Positions 8,777 through 17,347 of a stretch of DNA of 64,000 nt are shown here, one piece after another. The DNA is from Flavobacterium algicola. Lineage in GTDB: Bacteria > Bacteroidota > Bacteroidia > Flavobacteriales > Flavobacteriaceae. Position 1 is the first letter of the stretch. Every line of letters begins with the position of its first letter. The position numbers and the translations under genes were made by a program. The DNA lies in contig NZ_JAJTUT010000002.1 of assembly GCF_022399565.1 (NCBI RefSeq), positions 1 to 64,000 of the forward strand, read 5' to 3'. Under the pieces are notes generated by a model that saw nothing but the letters and a program-made list of their open reading frames with translations, made no database searches and was not told where the DNA came from.

Positions 8777-9844
8777 TTACGTTTTGGCGTAATATTTTTT
8801 CTGAAACCAAAAGGCTAAATTAACCAATGCTATTAAAGCCGGAACTTCAACAAGGGGACCAATGACACCGGCAAATGCTTGACCACTATTGATACCAAAA
8901 ACGCCTATAGCTACTGCGATTGCAAGCTCAAAATTATTTCCAGTAGCAGTGAATGCGATTGCAGTGGCTTTGGAATAATCGGCGCCAAAATATTTTCCGG
9001 CGAAGAAACTACAAATGAACATTAATGTAAAATAGATTACTAACGGTATTGCGATACGGACAACATCCATGGGGATTTGTACAATTAATTCTCCTTTGAG
9101 GCTAAACATAATTACTATTGTGAATAGTAAAGCAATTAATGTAATTGGAGATATAAACGGAATGTATTTATTTTGGAACCAATCTTCCCCTTTTAGAGCA
9201 ATTAAACCATAGCGGCTGATAATACCCAATGCGAAAGGAAGTCCAAGATATATACCCACACTTTCTGCAATTTGTGCAATACTGATGTTGACTTCAAAGC
9301 CTGTATAACCAAAATAAGGTGGTAAAATGGTGATGAATACGTAGGCATAAATACTGTATAAAAGTACTTGAAAAATAGAGTTAAGAGCAATTAATCCTGC
9401 TGCATATTCTCGATTACCTTCTGCAAGGTCATTCCATACCACTACCATAGCAATGCAACGGGCAAGACCTATAAGAATAACGCCAATCATGTATTCTGGA
9501 TATCCATTTAGGAAAATAAGAGCTAAGATAAACATTAAAACTGGTCCAATTAGCCAATTAAGTAATAGGGAGGCCCCAAGTATTTTGGTGTTTTTAAAGA
9601 CAGCACCCATCTGTGCATAATTGACTTTGGCAAGGGGTGGATACATCATTAAAATTAGACCAATCGCAAGTGGAATATTTGTTGTTCCTGAGGAAAAGGA
9701 ATTAATAAACCCACTACTTGAGGGAATAAAATAACCGATCGAAATTCCGATTGCCATCGCAAGAAATATCCATAGGGTAAGAAAACGATCAAGGAAACCT
9801 AATTTTTTTCGGTTGGCTGCAGGAGCGCATACATTTGCTGACAT
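8777..9844 (-). CDS. arsB: Arsenite efflux pump, ACR3 family
   Basis: 355 residues with ten hydrophobic segments and the ACR3 signature features: [18 protein letters not shown] at the start, [13 protein letters not shown] with the conserved Cys in the fourth helix, and [19 protein letters not shown] near the end. It extrudes arsenite through the inner membrane using the proton motive force. It is the last gene of the ars operon (72 bases behind the arsenate reductase), so arsenate is reduced and then exported. Members are variously named arsB or acr3. Confidence 0.93.
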   Translation of the reverse strand: MSANVCAPAANRKKLGFLDRFLTLWIFLAMAIGISIGYFIPSSSGFINSFSSGTTNIPLAIGLILMMYPPLAKVNYAQMGAVFKNTKILGASLLLNWLIGPVLMFILALIFLNGYPEYMIGVILIGLARCIAMVVVWNDLAEGNREYAAGLIALNSIFQVLLYSIYAYVFITILPPYFGYTGFEVNISIAQIAESVGIYLGLPFALGIISRYGLIALKGEDWFQNKYIPFISPITLIALLFTIVIMFSLKGELIVQIPMDVVRIAIPLVIYFTLMFICSFFAGKYFGADYSKATAIAFTATGNNFELAIAVAIGVFGINSGQAFAGVIGPLVEVPALIALVNLAFWFQKKYYAKT

Positions 9845-9916
9845 AATTTTTACTTTGTGTCCGTTATTCCAATTTATTAGATTGGAGTTTATTAATAATT
9901 GGTCGTACTTAAATAT

Positions 9917-10528
9917 TTACACAATTGTCGAGAAAACATAAAACATCTCGGTTGCTATTTGCAAACTTCTTTCGTGGTATTTTTCAGATTGTAATGGAGT
10001 ATTATCAAAAGCTTTAGGATCTTCAAAAGTGATCGGAATTCTTTTTGAAGCTCCTACGATAAAGGGACAACCCTGATCTGCACTTGAACACGTTAAAATT
10101 GCTGCAAATTGCGATTGCGGGTTAAAATTATTATCGAAAGTTTTTGAAAAGCCTATTATGGGGCAATCATTAGCGCTATATTTTATAGCATAGACCGGAT
10201 TAATACCTTCAGACAAAAGTTCAATCTCAAATCCAGAATTTTGTAAAGTCTCGGCCACTTTTGGGAACAGGGCCGTTGCCTCTGTACCTCCAGAATAACA
10301 GTATACATTTTTGACTTTGTAGTGTGTTGCGGCAGCTTGCGCCCATATCTGACTTAAATGGCTACGACGTGAATTGTGTGTACAAATAAAATTGAGACGG
10401 ATATCATTCTTTTCATGTTTACTGATTTGAATAAAGTCAATCAATGGTTGTAAAATTACTTTTCGATCTGACGATATTGTATTAAAATCGAAAGTTGCAG
10501 CTAATTTTTGTATGGTTTCGAATAACAT
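9917..10528 (-). CDS. arsC: Arsenate reductase, thioredoxin-coupled type
   Basis: 203 residues of the low-molecular-weight tyrosine phosphatase fold. The P-loop CTHNSRRS starts at Cys49, and LTCSSADQGCP further on places two Cys seven apart, as Cys82/Cys89 of plasmid pI258 ArsC; all three redox cysteines are therefore present, which supports true arsenate reduction and not mere phosphatase activity. About 40 residues precede the P-loop, where classical ArsC has under 10; this longer form is common in Bacteroidota. Cytoplasmic. Position between DUF6428 and the ACR3 pump supports the role. Confidence 0.9.
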   Translation of the reverse strand: MLFETIQKLAATFDFNTISSDRKVILQPLIDFIQISKHEKNDIRLNFICTHNSRRSHLSQIWAQAAATHYKVKNVYCYSGGTEATALFPKVAETLQNSGFEIELLSEGINPVYAIKYSANDCPIIGFSKTFDNNFNPQSQFAAILTCSSADQGCPFIVGASKRIPITFEDPKAFDNTPLQSEKYHERSLQIATEMFYVFSTIV

Positions 10529-10594
10529 ATATTCTACTTTTATATAATTTATTTAAATTATTTTGATGCAGGCATAAAAAAGAAAAATTGCAAC

Positions 10595-11062
10595 TTAACA
10601 ACAATTACCGTCAGGAGAACAGCAAGACTCCTCTTTGTCCTTTGCTGCTTCTACTTTTTGTTTCGAAGGAGGTATACCACAAGCATCTTCGGCTAGACAA
10701 GCTGTTTTTTTGTTAAGTAATGTAAATACCGATCCATTGAATCCCAAATCATATTTACCAATTGTTTCTGATTGGTATTCTACTTCGATTTCAAAATCTT
10801 TTATACCTAGTAGTCTTTCAGATAATGCAATTATGTTAAGTAATTTTGCTGGTTTAAGTCGGTGATCAAAATCATTAGCATTCCATAATTGAAAATTAAC
10901 GACACTCTCGTTGCGTATTATTCCACCACAATCGATAAAGTTTTTGGTAATAAGTCCAACTTCCGTTACATGAAAGTGTTCTGGAACGAAAGATCCATTT
11001 GGTAAAATAAAAGCAACATTTTCTAGCGTGCTTAAGATTGGTTTAATTTCTGATAATTTCAT
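10595..11062 (-). CDS. DUF6428 family protein of the ars operon
   Basis: 155 residues, soluble, no signal peptide. The family is regularly found in Bacteroidota arsenic operons but has no established function. The C-terminal tail is cysteine-rich (CGIPPSKQK, then ESCCSPDGNCC), which could bind arsenite or pass it on. It lies between arsR and the arsenate reductase with gaps of 66-86 bases, so co-expression is likely. Function is inferred from context only. Confidence 0.7.
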   Translation of the reverse strand: MKLSEIKPILSTLENVAFILPNGSFVPEHFHVTEVGLITKNFIDCGGIIRNESVVNFQLWNANDFDHRLKPAKLLNIIALSERLLGIKDFEIEVEYQSETIGKYDLGFNGSVFTLLNKKTACLAEDACGIPPSKQKVEAAKDKEESCCSPDGNCC

Positions 11063-11148
11063 AATATGTATTTTTAATTAATTATTGCTTTAGCTATTTT
11101 AAGAAAAATTGACTTTTCAACTTTTGCGGCATAATTTTAATTCAACTT

Positions 11149-11481
11149 TTAACAACACTGATTGTTTTTGTTTGCTAGATATGAATCTACGGTGGTAAAA
11201 AATTCCTTTATTTTAGAAAAACCAAGTTCGTCAAGACAATAGCAAATGGTGTTACCTTCTAAACTGCCCTTTATTAGACCTGCATTTTTTAATTCTTTCA
11301 AATGCTGAGAAACAGTAGGTTGGGAGAGTGGTAATTCATTTACGATATCTCCACAAATACAGCTATTTACTTTAATAAGATGCTGAATTATGGCAATTCG
11401 AGCAGGATGTGCAATTGCCTTAGTCAAAGTCGCTAGTTCGTTTTGTTCTGCTGTAAAATGTTCTGTTTTTGTTGTGCCCAT
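11149..11481 (-). CDS. arsR: ArsR-family metalloregulator
   Basis: About 110 residues of the ArsR/SmtB winged helix type. Residues around SCICGDIV hold the CxC of the arsenite site in the third helix, followed by the recognition helix LSQPTVSQHLKELKNAGLI; another Cys pair ends the chain (NNQCC). I chose the ATG at 11481; a longer frame would need a TTG at 11502, which sits inside the palindrome likely to be its own operator. As a repressor it should release DNA on binding arsenite and derepress arsR-DUF6428-arsC-arsB. Confidence 0.9.
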   Translation of the reverse strand: MGTTKTEHFTAEQNELATLTKAIAHPARIAIIQHLIKVNSCICGDIVNELPLSQPTVSQHLKELKNAGLIKGSLEGNTICYCLDELGFSKIKEFFTTVDSYLANKNNQCC

Positions 11482-11493
11482 TGTTTTATTTCT

Positions 11494-11505
11494 ATATTGC
11501 AATAT
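11494..11505 (-). promoter_or_regulatory. Candidate ArsR operator
   Basis: Perfect palindrome ATATTGCAATAT ending 12 bases ahead of the arsR start, embedded in a longer AT-rich inverted arrangement up to about 11516. On the minus strand TAATATTG (11500-11507) is one base off the TAnnTTTG -7 element, so binding here could block transcription. Position and symmetry support an operator; binding is inferred. Confidence 0.4.
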
Positions 11506-11566
11506 TACGATATAATAAAGCGTAAAAAAAGTTTTTGAAGCTTTTTTATATAAAATTGATTACTAT

Positions 11567-11827
11567 TTACAGTTCTAAGTTTTCCTTGGGTATAGCATGA
11601 AAGCCTGTTGTCTTAACTTTGTCTTCTACTTCTGCGACTGTAATCAATTTTGAAGAATAGACTGTAATTTCTCTTGGAAAGATGGCTTCGTTTATAGTCA
11701 CTTCCTGAATTCCCTCTATAGTTAAGATACTTTTTTTTATAGTATTTAGATCGCTAGTTTCTTTTGCGTTTGTTCCGAAAATTCGGCCATGGCTTCCCGG
11801 GATTATATTGTTTGATATTAAGCTCAT
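11567..11827 (-). CDS. Small HMA-like protein lacking CxxC (copy A)
   Basis: 86 residues with the beta-alpha-beta spacing of heavy-metal-associated (ferredoxin-like) domains (SILTIEGIQEVTIN ... FPREITVYSSK ... VEDKVKTTGFHAI), but without the metal-binding CxxC; the expected loop reads NIIPGSHGRIFG. No signal peptide. By hand count 47 of 86 residues match the next gene upstream (11997-12257), so the pair arose by duplication. It is 65 bases ahead of arsR. A role as metal chaperone is doubtful because the ligands are missing; a protein-interaction or sensor role is possible. Confidence 0.6.
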   Translation of the reverse strand: MSLISNNIIPGSHGRIFGTNAKETSDLNTIKKSILTIEGIQEVTINEAIFPREITVYSSKLITVAEVEDKVKTTGFHAIPKENLEL

Positions 11828-11931
11828 AATGATTTTGTTTTTATTTTAATAATTCTGTCTTTATTTAGTACTCTTAAATATAACTAATTGTATTTACAAC
11901 TTGAGTACAGCATTTGTTTTATGTATGCAAT

Positions 11932-11973
11932 AAAAAAACATTCTTTGTCTGCTATGAGATAAAGAATGTTTTT
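11932..11973 (-). terminator. Terminator behind HMA-like gene B
   Basis: AAAAAACATTCTTT...AAAGAATGTTTTTT, a stem of about 14 bp with A and T flanks, lies 24 bases after the stop of the minus-strand gene at 11997-12257. It separates that gene from copy A and the ars operon. Confidence 0.75.
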
Positions 11974-11996
11974 TGAATTTTTAATTCGGAATTTGT

Positions 11997-12257
11997 TTAA
12001 ATATGAAAAGGATCTTTTGTGATAGCATGAAAGCCAACTGATTTAGCTTTTGATTCTATAACATGTACAGGAATCATTTTGTTTGAAAACACAGTGAATT
12101 CTCGAGGGAACACGCTGAAGTTGATTAGAACTTCAATAATTCCTTCGATACTTAAAATGCTATTTTGAACTTTTTTTAAGTCCATTTCCTCTTTGGCATC
12201 TGTGCCAAAAGCCGTGCCGCGTGTACCAGGAATTACGTTGTTTGAGAGTAGACACAT
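11997..12257 (-). CDS. Small HMA-like protein lacking CxxC (copy B)
   Basis: 86 residues, paralogue of 11567-11827 with the same length and conserved PGxxGxxFGT, FPREFTV and GFHAI blocks; the CxxC of true HMA domains is absent here too (a single Cys at residue 2). Unlike copy A it has its own terminator, so the two may be regulated separately. No signal peptide or membrane segment. Function unknown. Confidence 0.6.
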   Translation of the reverse strand: MCLLSNNVIPGTRGTAFGTDAKEEMDLKKVQNSILSIEGIIEVLINFSVFPREFTVFSNKMIPVHVIESKAKSVGFHAITKDPFHI

Positions 12258-12446
12258 AGGTTAATTTTTTTTAATGATTAGTCAAAATTTATTACTATTT
12301 TAAAATTAATCAATTAATGGTTAAGTTAAATTAAATTTTTAGTTATTCTATTCTAAATTAAATCTTACTATTTTGTTAATTATTAAACTTCCGCCATTTA
12401 GACTGGAGATGCGCGCTGCAGTTGTATTATTTAATAAATAATAGTA

Positions 12447-12486
12447 AAAAAAAAGACCTGTTCTATTGAACAGGTCTTTAAAAAAA
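12447..12486. terminator. Terminator of glnK-amtB
   Basis: AAAGACCTGTTC-tatt-GAACAGGTCTTT is a perfect 12-bp stem with a 4-base loop, flanked by A run and T/A run. It follows the amtB stop on the minus strand and is symmetric, so it could act in both directions. Confidence 0.85.
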
Positions 12487-12506
12487 TTTAAATATGAACT
12501 CTATAA

Positions 12507-13739
12507 TTAGTTATCGTTCATTCTATAATCTGGATAAGCGCTCATTCCGTGTTCATGCTCATCTAATCCTTCAATCTCTTCTTCTTTTGAAACTCTTAAT
12601 CCAATTGTTTTCTTGATTACAATTAAGATAATAAATGAAGATATTACGCAGAATGCACCGATTACGGCAACACCCGTTAATTGTATTAAGAATTGATCTA
12701 CACTTGCCATTGCTCCAAAGATACCAACTGCAAGAGTTCCCCAGATTCCGCATACTAAGTGCACTGCAACTGCTCCAACTGGATCATCTAATTTTAATTT
12801 ATCAATTAATGCAACTGCTGCAACAACAAGGATACCTGCAATAAGACCGATTAAAATAGCATCTGTTGGTCCCATTTGATCAGCTCCTGCTGTAATACCA
12901 ACTAATCCAGCAAGTACACCATTCAGGAACATAGATAAATCTAAATTTTTATATAGAAATTGAGTGAACATTACAGCGGCAATACCACCTGCTGCTGCAG
13001 CCAAACATGTTGTAACTAATGTTAGAGAAGTTAATCCTGGATCAGCAGAAAGAACTGAACCTCCATTAAATCCGAACCATCCCAACCATAATATCAGTAC
13101 ACCACCTGTAGCCAAAGGTAAATTGTGACCTGGAATAACTTTTGGTTTTCCGTTTTCGTCAAATTTCCCGATACGTGCTCCTAATAACCAGATAGCAACT
13201 AAAGCTGCCCATCCACCTACAGAGTGAACTAGAGTAGAACCAGCGAAGTCATAGAATCCCATTTCGTCAAGGAATCCACCACCCCATTTCCATGAACCTG
13301 CGATAGGATAAATCAATCCTACATATATAATAGCAAAAATCATGAATGAATTAATTTTGATTCTCTCAGCAACAGCTCCAGAAACAATAGTAGCAGCGGT
13401 AGCGGCAAACATACCTTGAAACAAGAAGTCTGTCCAATATGTATATCCTTCGTTGTAAGCTAAGTCTAAAACACCGTCTTTCATTGGTGCTTCAATTCCA
13501 AAACCTGCAAATCCTAAAAATCCATTAAAATCTCCAGGGTACATTAAATTGAAACCAACTAGGCAGTAAAGTAATAGTCCAATACAAATGATAAATAAAT
13601 TTTTAAACAAGATATTTATGGTATTTTTTTGTCTTGTTAGTCCGATTTCTAAAAATGAAAATCCTAAGTGCATGAAGAATACTAATGCTGTACATAGCAT
13701 CATCCATACGTTGTTTGTTGTTAATAATCCTGTATCCAT
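12507..13739 (-). CDS. amtB: Ammonium transporter Amt
   Basis: 410 residues with 11 membrane segments and no signal peptide. Visible Amt marks: the ammonium-channel stretch with LVHSVGGWAALVAIWLLGAR (first pore His) and VGAVAVHLVCGIWGTLAVG (second pore His), and GGGFLDEMGFYDFAGS. It passes ammonium across the inner membrane. The gene follows the P-II gene by 13 bases, the classical glnK-amtB pair, in which uridylylated or ligand-bound P-II controls the channel. The C-terminal tail (GLRVSKEEEIEGLDEHEHG) is the P-II-responsive cytoplasmic end. Confidence 0.95.
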   Translation of the reverse strand: MDTGLLTTNNVWMMLCTALVFFMHLGFSFLEIGLTRQKNTINILFKNLFIICIGLLLYCLVGFNLMYPGDFNGFLGFAGFGIEAPMKDGVLDLAYNEGYTYWTDFLFQGMFAATAATIVSGAVAERIKINSFMIFAIIYVGLIYPIAGSWKWGGGFLDEMGFYDFAGSTLVHSVGGWAALVAIWLLGARIGKFDENGKPKVIPGHNLPLATGGVLILWLGWFGFNGGSVLSADPGLTSLTLVTTCLAAAAGGIAAVMFTQFLYKNLDLSMFLNGVLAGLVGITAGADQMGPTDAILIGLIAGILVVAAVALIDKLKLDDPVGAVAVHLVCGIWGTLAVGIFGAMASVDQFLIQLTGVAVIGAFCVISSFIILIVIKKTIGLRVSKEEEIEGLDEHEHGMSAYPDYRMNDN

Positions 13740-13752
13740 GTGTATAATTTTA

Positions 13753-14091
13753 TTATTTTAATGTTTCTCCACCTTTTGCTCCTGTACGAATTCTGTATGC
13801 TTCTAAAACATCAGAAACGAATATTTTACCATCTCCAACATGACCTGTTGATGCTGCGTCTAGAATGGCTTTTATTGTTACTTCTTCAAAATCATCGTTC
13901 ACCACGATTGAAAGCTGTCTTCTTTGGATGTCAGAAGTACTATATGTAACTCCACGATAAACGTGACCTTGTTTTTCATTTCCTAATCCAGTTACATCCC
14001 AATAAGTAAAGAAACTTACGCCTACTTCATGTAATGCTTTTTTTACATCAGAAAATTTGGATTTTCTAATCGTTGCTTCAATTTTTTTCAT
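13753..14091 (-). CDS. glnK: P-II nitrogen regulatory protein
   Basis: 112 residues, normal length for P-II. Seen: N-terminal KKIEATIRKSKFSDVKKAL, the T-loop with GLGNEKQGHVYRGVTY, the Walker-like GHVGDGKIFV and the C-terminal YRIRTGAKGGE that binds ATP. The T-loop tyrosine is kept, but the surrounding uridylylation signature is YRGVTY where enterobacteria have YRGAEY. It senses 2-oxoglutarate and energy charge and should plug AmtB, encoded 13 bases behind it. Confidence 0.93.
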   Translation of the reverse strand: MKKIEATIRKSKFSDVKKALHEVGVSFFTYWDVTGLGNEKQGHVYRGVTYSTSDIQRRQLSIVVNDDFEEVTIKAILDAASTGHVGDGKIFVSDVLEAYRIRTGAKGGETLK

Positions 14092-14777
14092 GTTTAATTT
14101 GTTTTGAAATAAAGGTTAATGCTATTTTGATTTTAGTAATAATGCAATTTTTTTAGGCTTGCCTTATTGTAATTTTCTCTTATGATTGAAGCGAATTTAT
14201 TAACTTTTTTCAAAGACAAATAGGGAAACGCTGAATTTTTGACAATAAAATGGTCGAATTATTAATATTGTAAAATCAAGTCCCTTATTATTGTTAATTA
14301 TTATTATTAGTTGGATTTAATAACATATTAATAATCATTATTTTTAACTCTTACCCTTTAATTTTTAACTCAAATTGTTTTATTATATGTTTTTCGGCAT
14401 CATTTGCATGTATTTTGCGCAATTAATTTCTTTACCCCTAATTAAAGTAGGGGTGTAACTTTATTTGATTAATTAATTTTTTATTGGAATTTTGATATAT
14501 CAGTTATAAATTAAATTGTTTTGTCAGGTATCCCAATACTCTTCGTCTTAACTAAATAAGCAGAAAGAATTGCGGAACGATAAATTATTTGGGTATACAG
14601 AAATTGATTTTAACTCTATACTATTTTTACCTTAACCGATTTTTAAGATCATATATGGTCACTTTATTATTTTCAATTTAGATTGAACCAAATTTCTAAC
14701 ATAACTTTAGCAATCGTTGTAAATCCAAAGCCAATTAACAACCGTATATTAGTTTATATACTTTAAAAGAAAATAAA
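14092..14777. other. Gene-free stretch between glnK and msrA
   Basis: 686 AT-rich bases between divergent genes, so both promoters lie here. A small inverted repeat ACCCCTA...TAGGGGT lies at 14434-14454 without a T run. Ahead of msrA, TTG-N16-TAACTTTA (about 14684-14710) is near the flavobacterial -33/-7 pattern. No gene is visible. Confidence 0.45.
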
Positions 14778-15395
14778 ATGAAAACAATCCCATTTTTAAT
14801 ACTATTACTTTCAGTTTTTAGTTGTCAATCTCAGACAAAGGAATTATCATTGAAACCAAAACCAGGAAAAGCTGTAGCTGTATTTGCAGAAGGATGTTTC
14901 TGGTGCAGTGAGCATGTTTTTGAAGCTGTTTACGGAGTTGATGAAGCTGTGTCTGGATATAGTGGAGGAGCGGCTAAAAACCCTAGTTACCATCAAGTTG
15001 GAACCAATACAACAGGTCATGCCGAAGCTGTAGCTGTTTTCTATGATCCTAAAAAAGTTTCTTATTCTCAATTAGTAGACGCATTTTTTGCTTCACAAGA
15101 CCCTACAACACCAAATCAACAAGGTCCCGACATAGGATCGTCTTATCGCTCTATTGCTTTTTACAGTAATCAGAATGAGAAGAAAATTATCCAAGATAAA
15201 ATTGCTTCTTTAACAGCTGCTAAGATCTATGCCAATCCAATTGTTACAGAGGTGAAACCCGTAACCGCTTTTTATGAGGCAGAGGACTACCATCAAGATT
15301 ATGTGAAGCACAATCCTAACCAAGGATACGTACAGGGTGTTTCACTGCCTAGGTTCAACAAATTTAAAAAGACCTTTAAAGGAAAATTGAAATAA
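14778..15395 (+). CDS. msrA: Peptide methionine (S)-sulfoxide reductase, lipoprotein
   Basis: 205 residues. MKTIPFLILLLSVFSC gives a lipoprotein signal with lipidated Cys16. The catalytic motif GCFWC is at 39-43 (nucleophile Cys40), followed by EAVYGV and GYSGG as in MsrA. It repairs the S form of methionine sulfoxide in proteins, here in the cell envelope. The next gene (56 bases on) is the exported MsrB, giving repair of both epimers. Resolving cysteines near the C-terminus are absent, so reduction may rely on an external thiol. Confidence 0.93.
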   Translation: MKTIPFLILLLSVFSCQSQTKELSLKPKPGKAVAVFAEGCFWCSEHVFEAVYGVDEAVSGYSGGAAKNPSYHQVGTNTTGHAEAVAVFYDPKKVSYSQLVDAFFASQDPTTPNQQGPDIGSSYRSIAFYSNQNEKKIIQDKIASLTAAKIYANPIVTEVKPVTAFYEAEDYHQDYVKHNPNQGYVQGVSLPRFNKFKKTFKGKLK

Positions 15396-15451
15396 TTAAA
15401 AGGAAATAAATTTTCCAGATTGAGTTATCTAAATATTTAAAAAATAAAATT

Positions 15452-15988
15452 ATGAAACGTTATCTATATCTATTATCAATCCCAGTTTTGGCTTTGACTT
15501 TTATGGCTTGTATGCAAGCAAAAAGTGGAGCATCAAAAATGCAAAATGTTGCTACCCCACCGCAGGAGAAACTTTCTTTAACTGACACATCATTAAAAAA
15601 GGTAGTAAAATCAAATGCAGAATGGAAGAAAGTCCTCACTGCTGATCAGTATTATATTCTACGAGAAAAAGGAACAGAACGCCCCTTTAACAATGCGCTT
15701 TACGATAACCACAAAAAAGGTCATTATTTTTGCGTAGCTTGTAAATTACCTCTATTTTCTTCTGAAACTAAATTTGAGTCTGGTACAGGATGGCCTAGCT
15801 TCTATGATGTTCTAAACAAAAATCGTGTCGAAGAAGTAGTAGATAAAAGTTTAGGAATGGTAAGAGGAGAAATTGTTTGCGCACGTTGTGAAGGACATCT
15901 TGGACATTTATTTGACGATGGTCCAAGTCCAACAGGATTACGTTACTGCATGAATTCTGGTGCAATGTTGTTTCAAGAAAGCAAATAG
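15452..15988 (+). CDS. msrB: Peptide methionine (R)-sulfoxide reductase, lipoprotein
   Basis: 178 residues. The signal ends LALTFMAC (lipid Cys ~20). The SelR domain (about 45-176) shows both zinc CxxC pairs (CVAC and CARC), [24 protein letters not shown] and the catalytic Cys in RYCMNSGAM. Partner of the preceding MsrA; together they protect envelope proteins from methionine oxidation. A terminator follows at 16021. Confidence 0.93.
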   Translation: MKRYLYLLSIPVLALTFMACMQAKSGASKMQNVATPPQEKLSLTDTSLKKVVKSNAEWKKVLTADQYYILREKGTERPFNNALYDNHKKGHYFCVACKLPLFSSETKFESGTGWPSFYDVLNKNRVEEVVDKSLGMVRGEIVCARCEGHLGHLFDDGPSPTGLRYCMNSGAMLFQESK

Positions 15989-16020
15989 TATTTGGCTTCT
16001 CAATATTAAATAATTGCAAA

Positions 16021-16074
16021 AAAAATGAGCTTGTGAAAACCTTTTAATAAAGGAATATACAAGCTCATTTTTTG
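16021..16074. terminator. Terminator behind msrB
   Basis: AAAAATGAGCTTGT...ACAAGCTCATTTTTT, a 14-bp stem with T run, 32 bases after the msrB stop. The symmetric flanks let it also serve the convergent gene ending at 16118. Confidence 0.8.
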
Positions 16075-16117
16075 TGGACTATATTTTACCCTCTATGATT
16101 CATTAAAGATTATGTAC

Positions 16118-17140
16118 TTATTCGTACCATTTTGAAATTACAGATAGTGCTGGTTTATCTTGAGGCGTAAAATCTATTGCTTTGTTTTTATGATAATCAT
16201 CAGCATACCATTTCCAGGCAAAGCCACCAAGATACCACTTTTGTTTATTTAAACTTTTAAATAAAGCTTCATAAGCATTTGCTTGTGCAGTATTATTAAT
16301 AGTGTTTTGATTTTCTTTCCATGGTTCGAGTCCTGTGTAATCAGAATTTCGATAACCAAATTCGGTAAAAAGAATATTTTTTTTCCACTTTTTATGAGTC
16401 AATTCCATTTTTGCAAGGTGTTGTTTCCATCCTTTTTCCATTTCAGCTACCGAGGGATTTACTTTATCCGAAATAGGGAAGTAACCATCAATACCAATGT
16501 AGTCCATTTGGTTCCAAAAAGGTACGCTGTCAAAGTCATCCCAATTAGATGCATACGTTAATTTTCCAGTGTAAATTTTCTTTATTTTACTTACAAGTTG
16601 CAACCAGTATTGTGGGCGTTTGGCGATAGGATTACGTAATTCGGTACCAAAGCAAAAAAGATCCACTTTTCCATCTTGTGCAATCTGAGCGTAGTCAAGT
16701 ATGTATTTTTCATATTCGCTTTCCCAGCTTTCCCATTCAGTAACAGTTTCAAAATTAAGATCACCCGTATAAAAATCGTGATTTACCCACAAATGAGGTT
16801 TAATCATAACTTTCATATTGTATTTATGGGCTTGACGTATGCATTCTTTAATTCCATTACTGCTTTCTCCCCACCATTGTCTTTTGTGGTTATAGGAAAC
16901 AGTAGCTTCATCAATATTAACAAATGCATATGGAATTAATGAAATTGAATTTACATTATTTTTCACCAATGCTTCGAAGGTGTTTGCAGTGATACCCTTT
17001 TTAGGGGCAACCAAGTTCATTCCTTTATATTCAATTGCACTTTTGAATTCTACGGCTGTATTTTTATTGGCTGAGCAATAGCCAACAACACCAAGGATTG
17101 AGACCACAGCTATGAGTAGTATTAACATTTTTTTATTCAT
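16118..17140 (-). CDS. GH113-like glycoside hydrolase
   Basis: About 340 residues after choosing the Met at 17140, which opens a normal signal sequence (MNKKMLILLIAVVSILGVVGYC, lipid Cys likely); the frame extends to 17164 but that start gives a worse signal. The body is a TIM barrel with FGTELRNP after strand 4 and FTEFGYRNSDYTG after strand 7, the two catalytic-Glu positions of GH113 beta-mannanases and relatives. It probably cleaves a mannan- or glucan-type polysaccharide at the cell surface. It stands alone, 183 bases from the patatin gene. Confidence 0.75.
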   Translation of the reverse strand: MNKKMLILLIAVVSILGVVGYCSANKNTAVEFKSAIEYKGMNLVAPKKGITANTFEALVKNNVNSISLIPYAFVNIDEATVSYNHKRQWWGESSNGIKECIRQAHKYNMKVMIKPHLWVNHDFYTGDLNFETVTEWESWESEYEKYILDYAQIAQDGKVDLFCFGTELRNPIAKRPQYWLQLVSKIKKIYTGKLTYASNWDDFDSVPFWNQMDYIGIDGYFPISDKVNPSVAEMEKGWKQHLAKMELTHKKWKKNILFTEFGYRNSDYTGLEPWKENQNTINNTAQANAYEALFKSLNKQKWYLGGFAWKWYADDYHKNKAIDFTPQDKPALSVISKWYE

Positions 17141-17347
17141 GAATGCAAATTTAAGTATATACAATAACTACAACCTTAAATTGATTATAATTAAATGATT
17201 TTTAACGTTTTAATCGTAATTTGTAGATTACTACAATTATAATTTATTGACAATTAGATCATGATTTAATTCTCAGGGGAAAACAAATTAATTTTTTAAG
17301 TGTTGCAAAATGAGGTAATTAGGTAATGATAAAGCAGAGACTACTTA

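Noticed and set aside
8598..8792. Open frame of 64 codons across the structured element
   Set aside because: It runs through the hairpins of the RNA-like element, has no protein-like composition and overlaps the end of the arsenite pump gene.
14434..14454. Inverted repeat ACCCCTA/TAGGGGT as a terminator
   Set aside because: The stem is short, the loop AT-rich and no T run follows on either strand; it lies between divergent genes where a terminator is not expected.
16323..16333. GGTTCGAGTCC, like a tRNA T-arm
   Set aside because: It lies inside the glycoside hydrolase gene and no acceptor, D or anticodon arm can be built around it.
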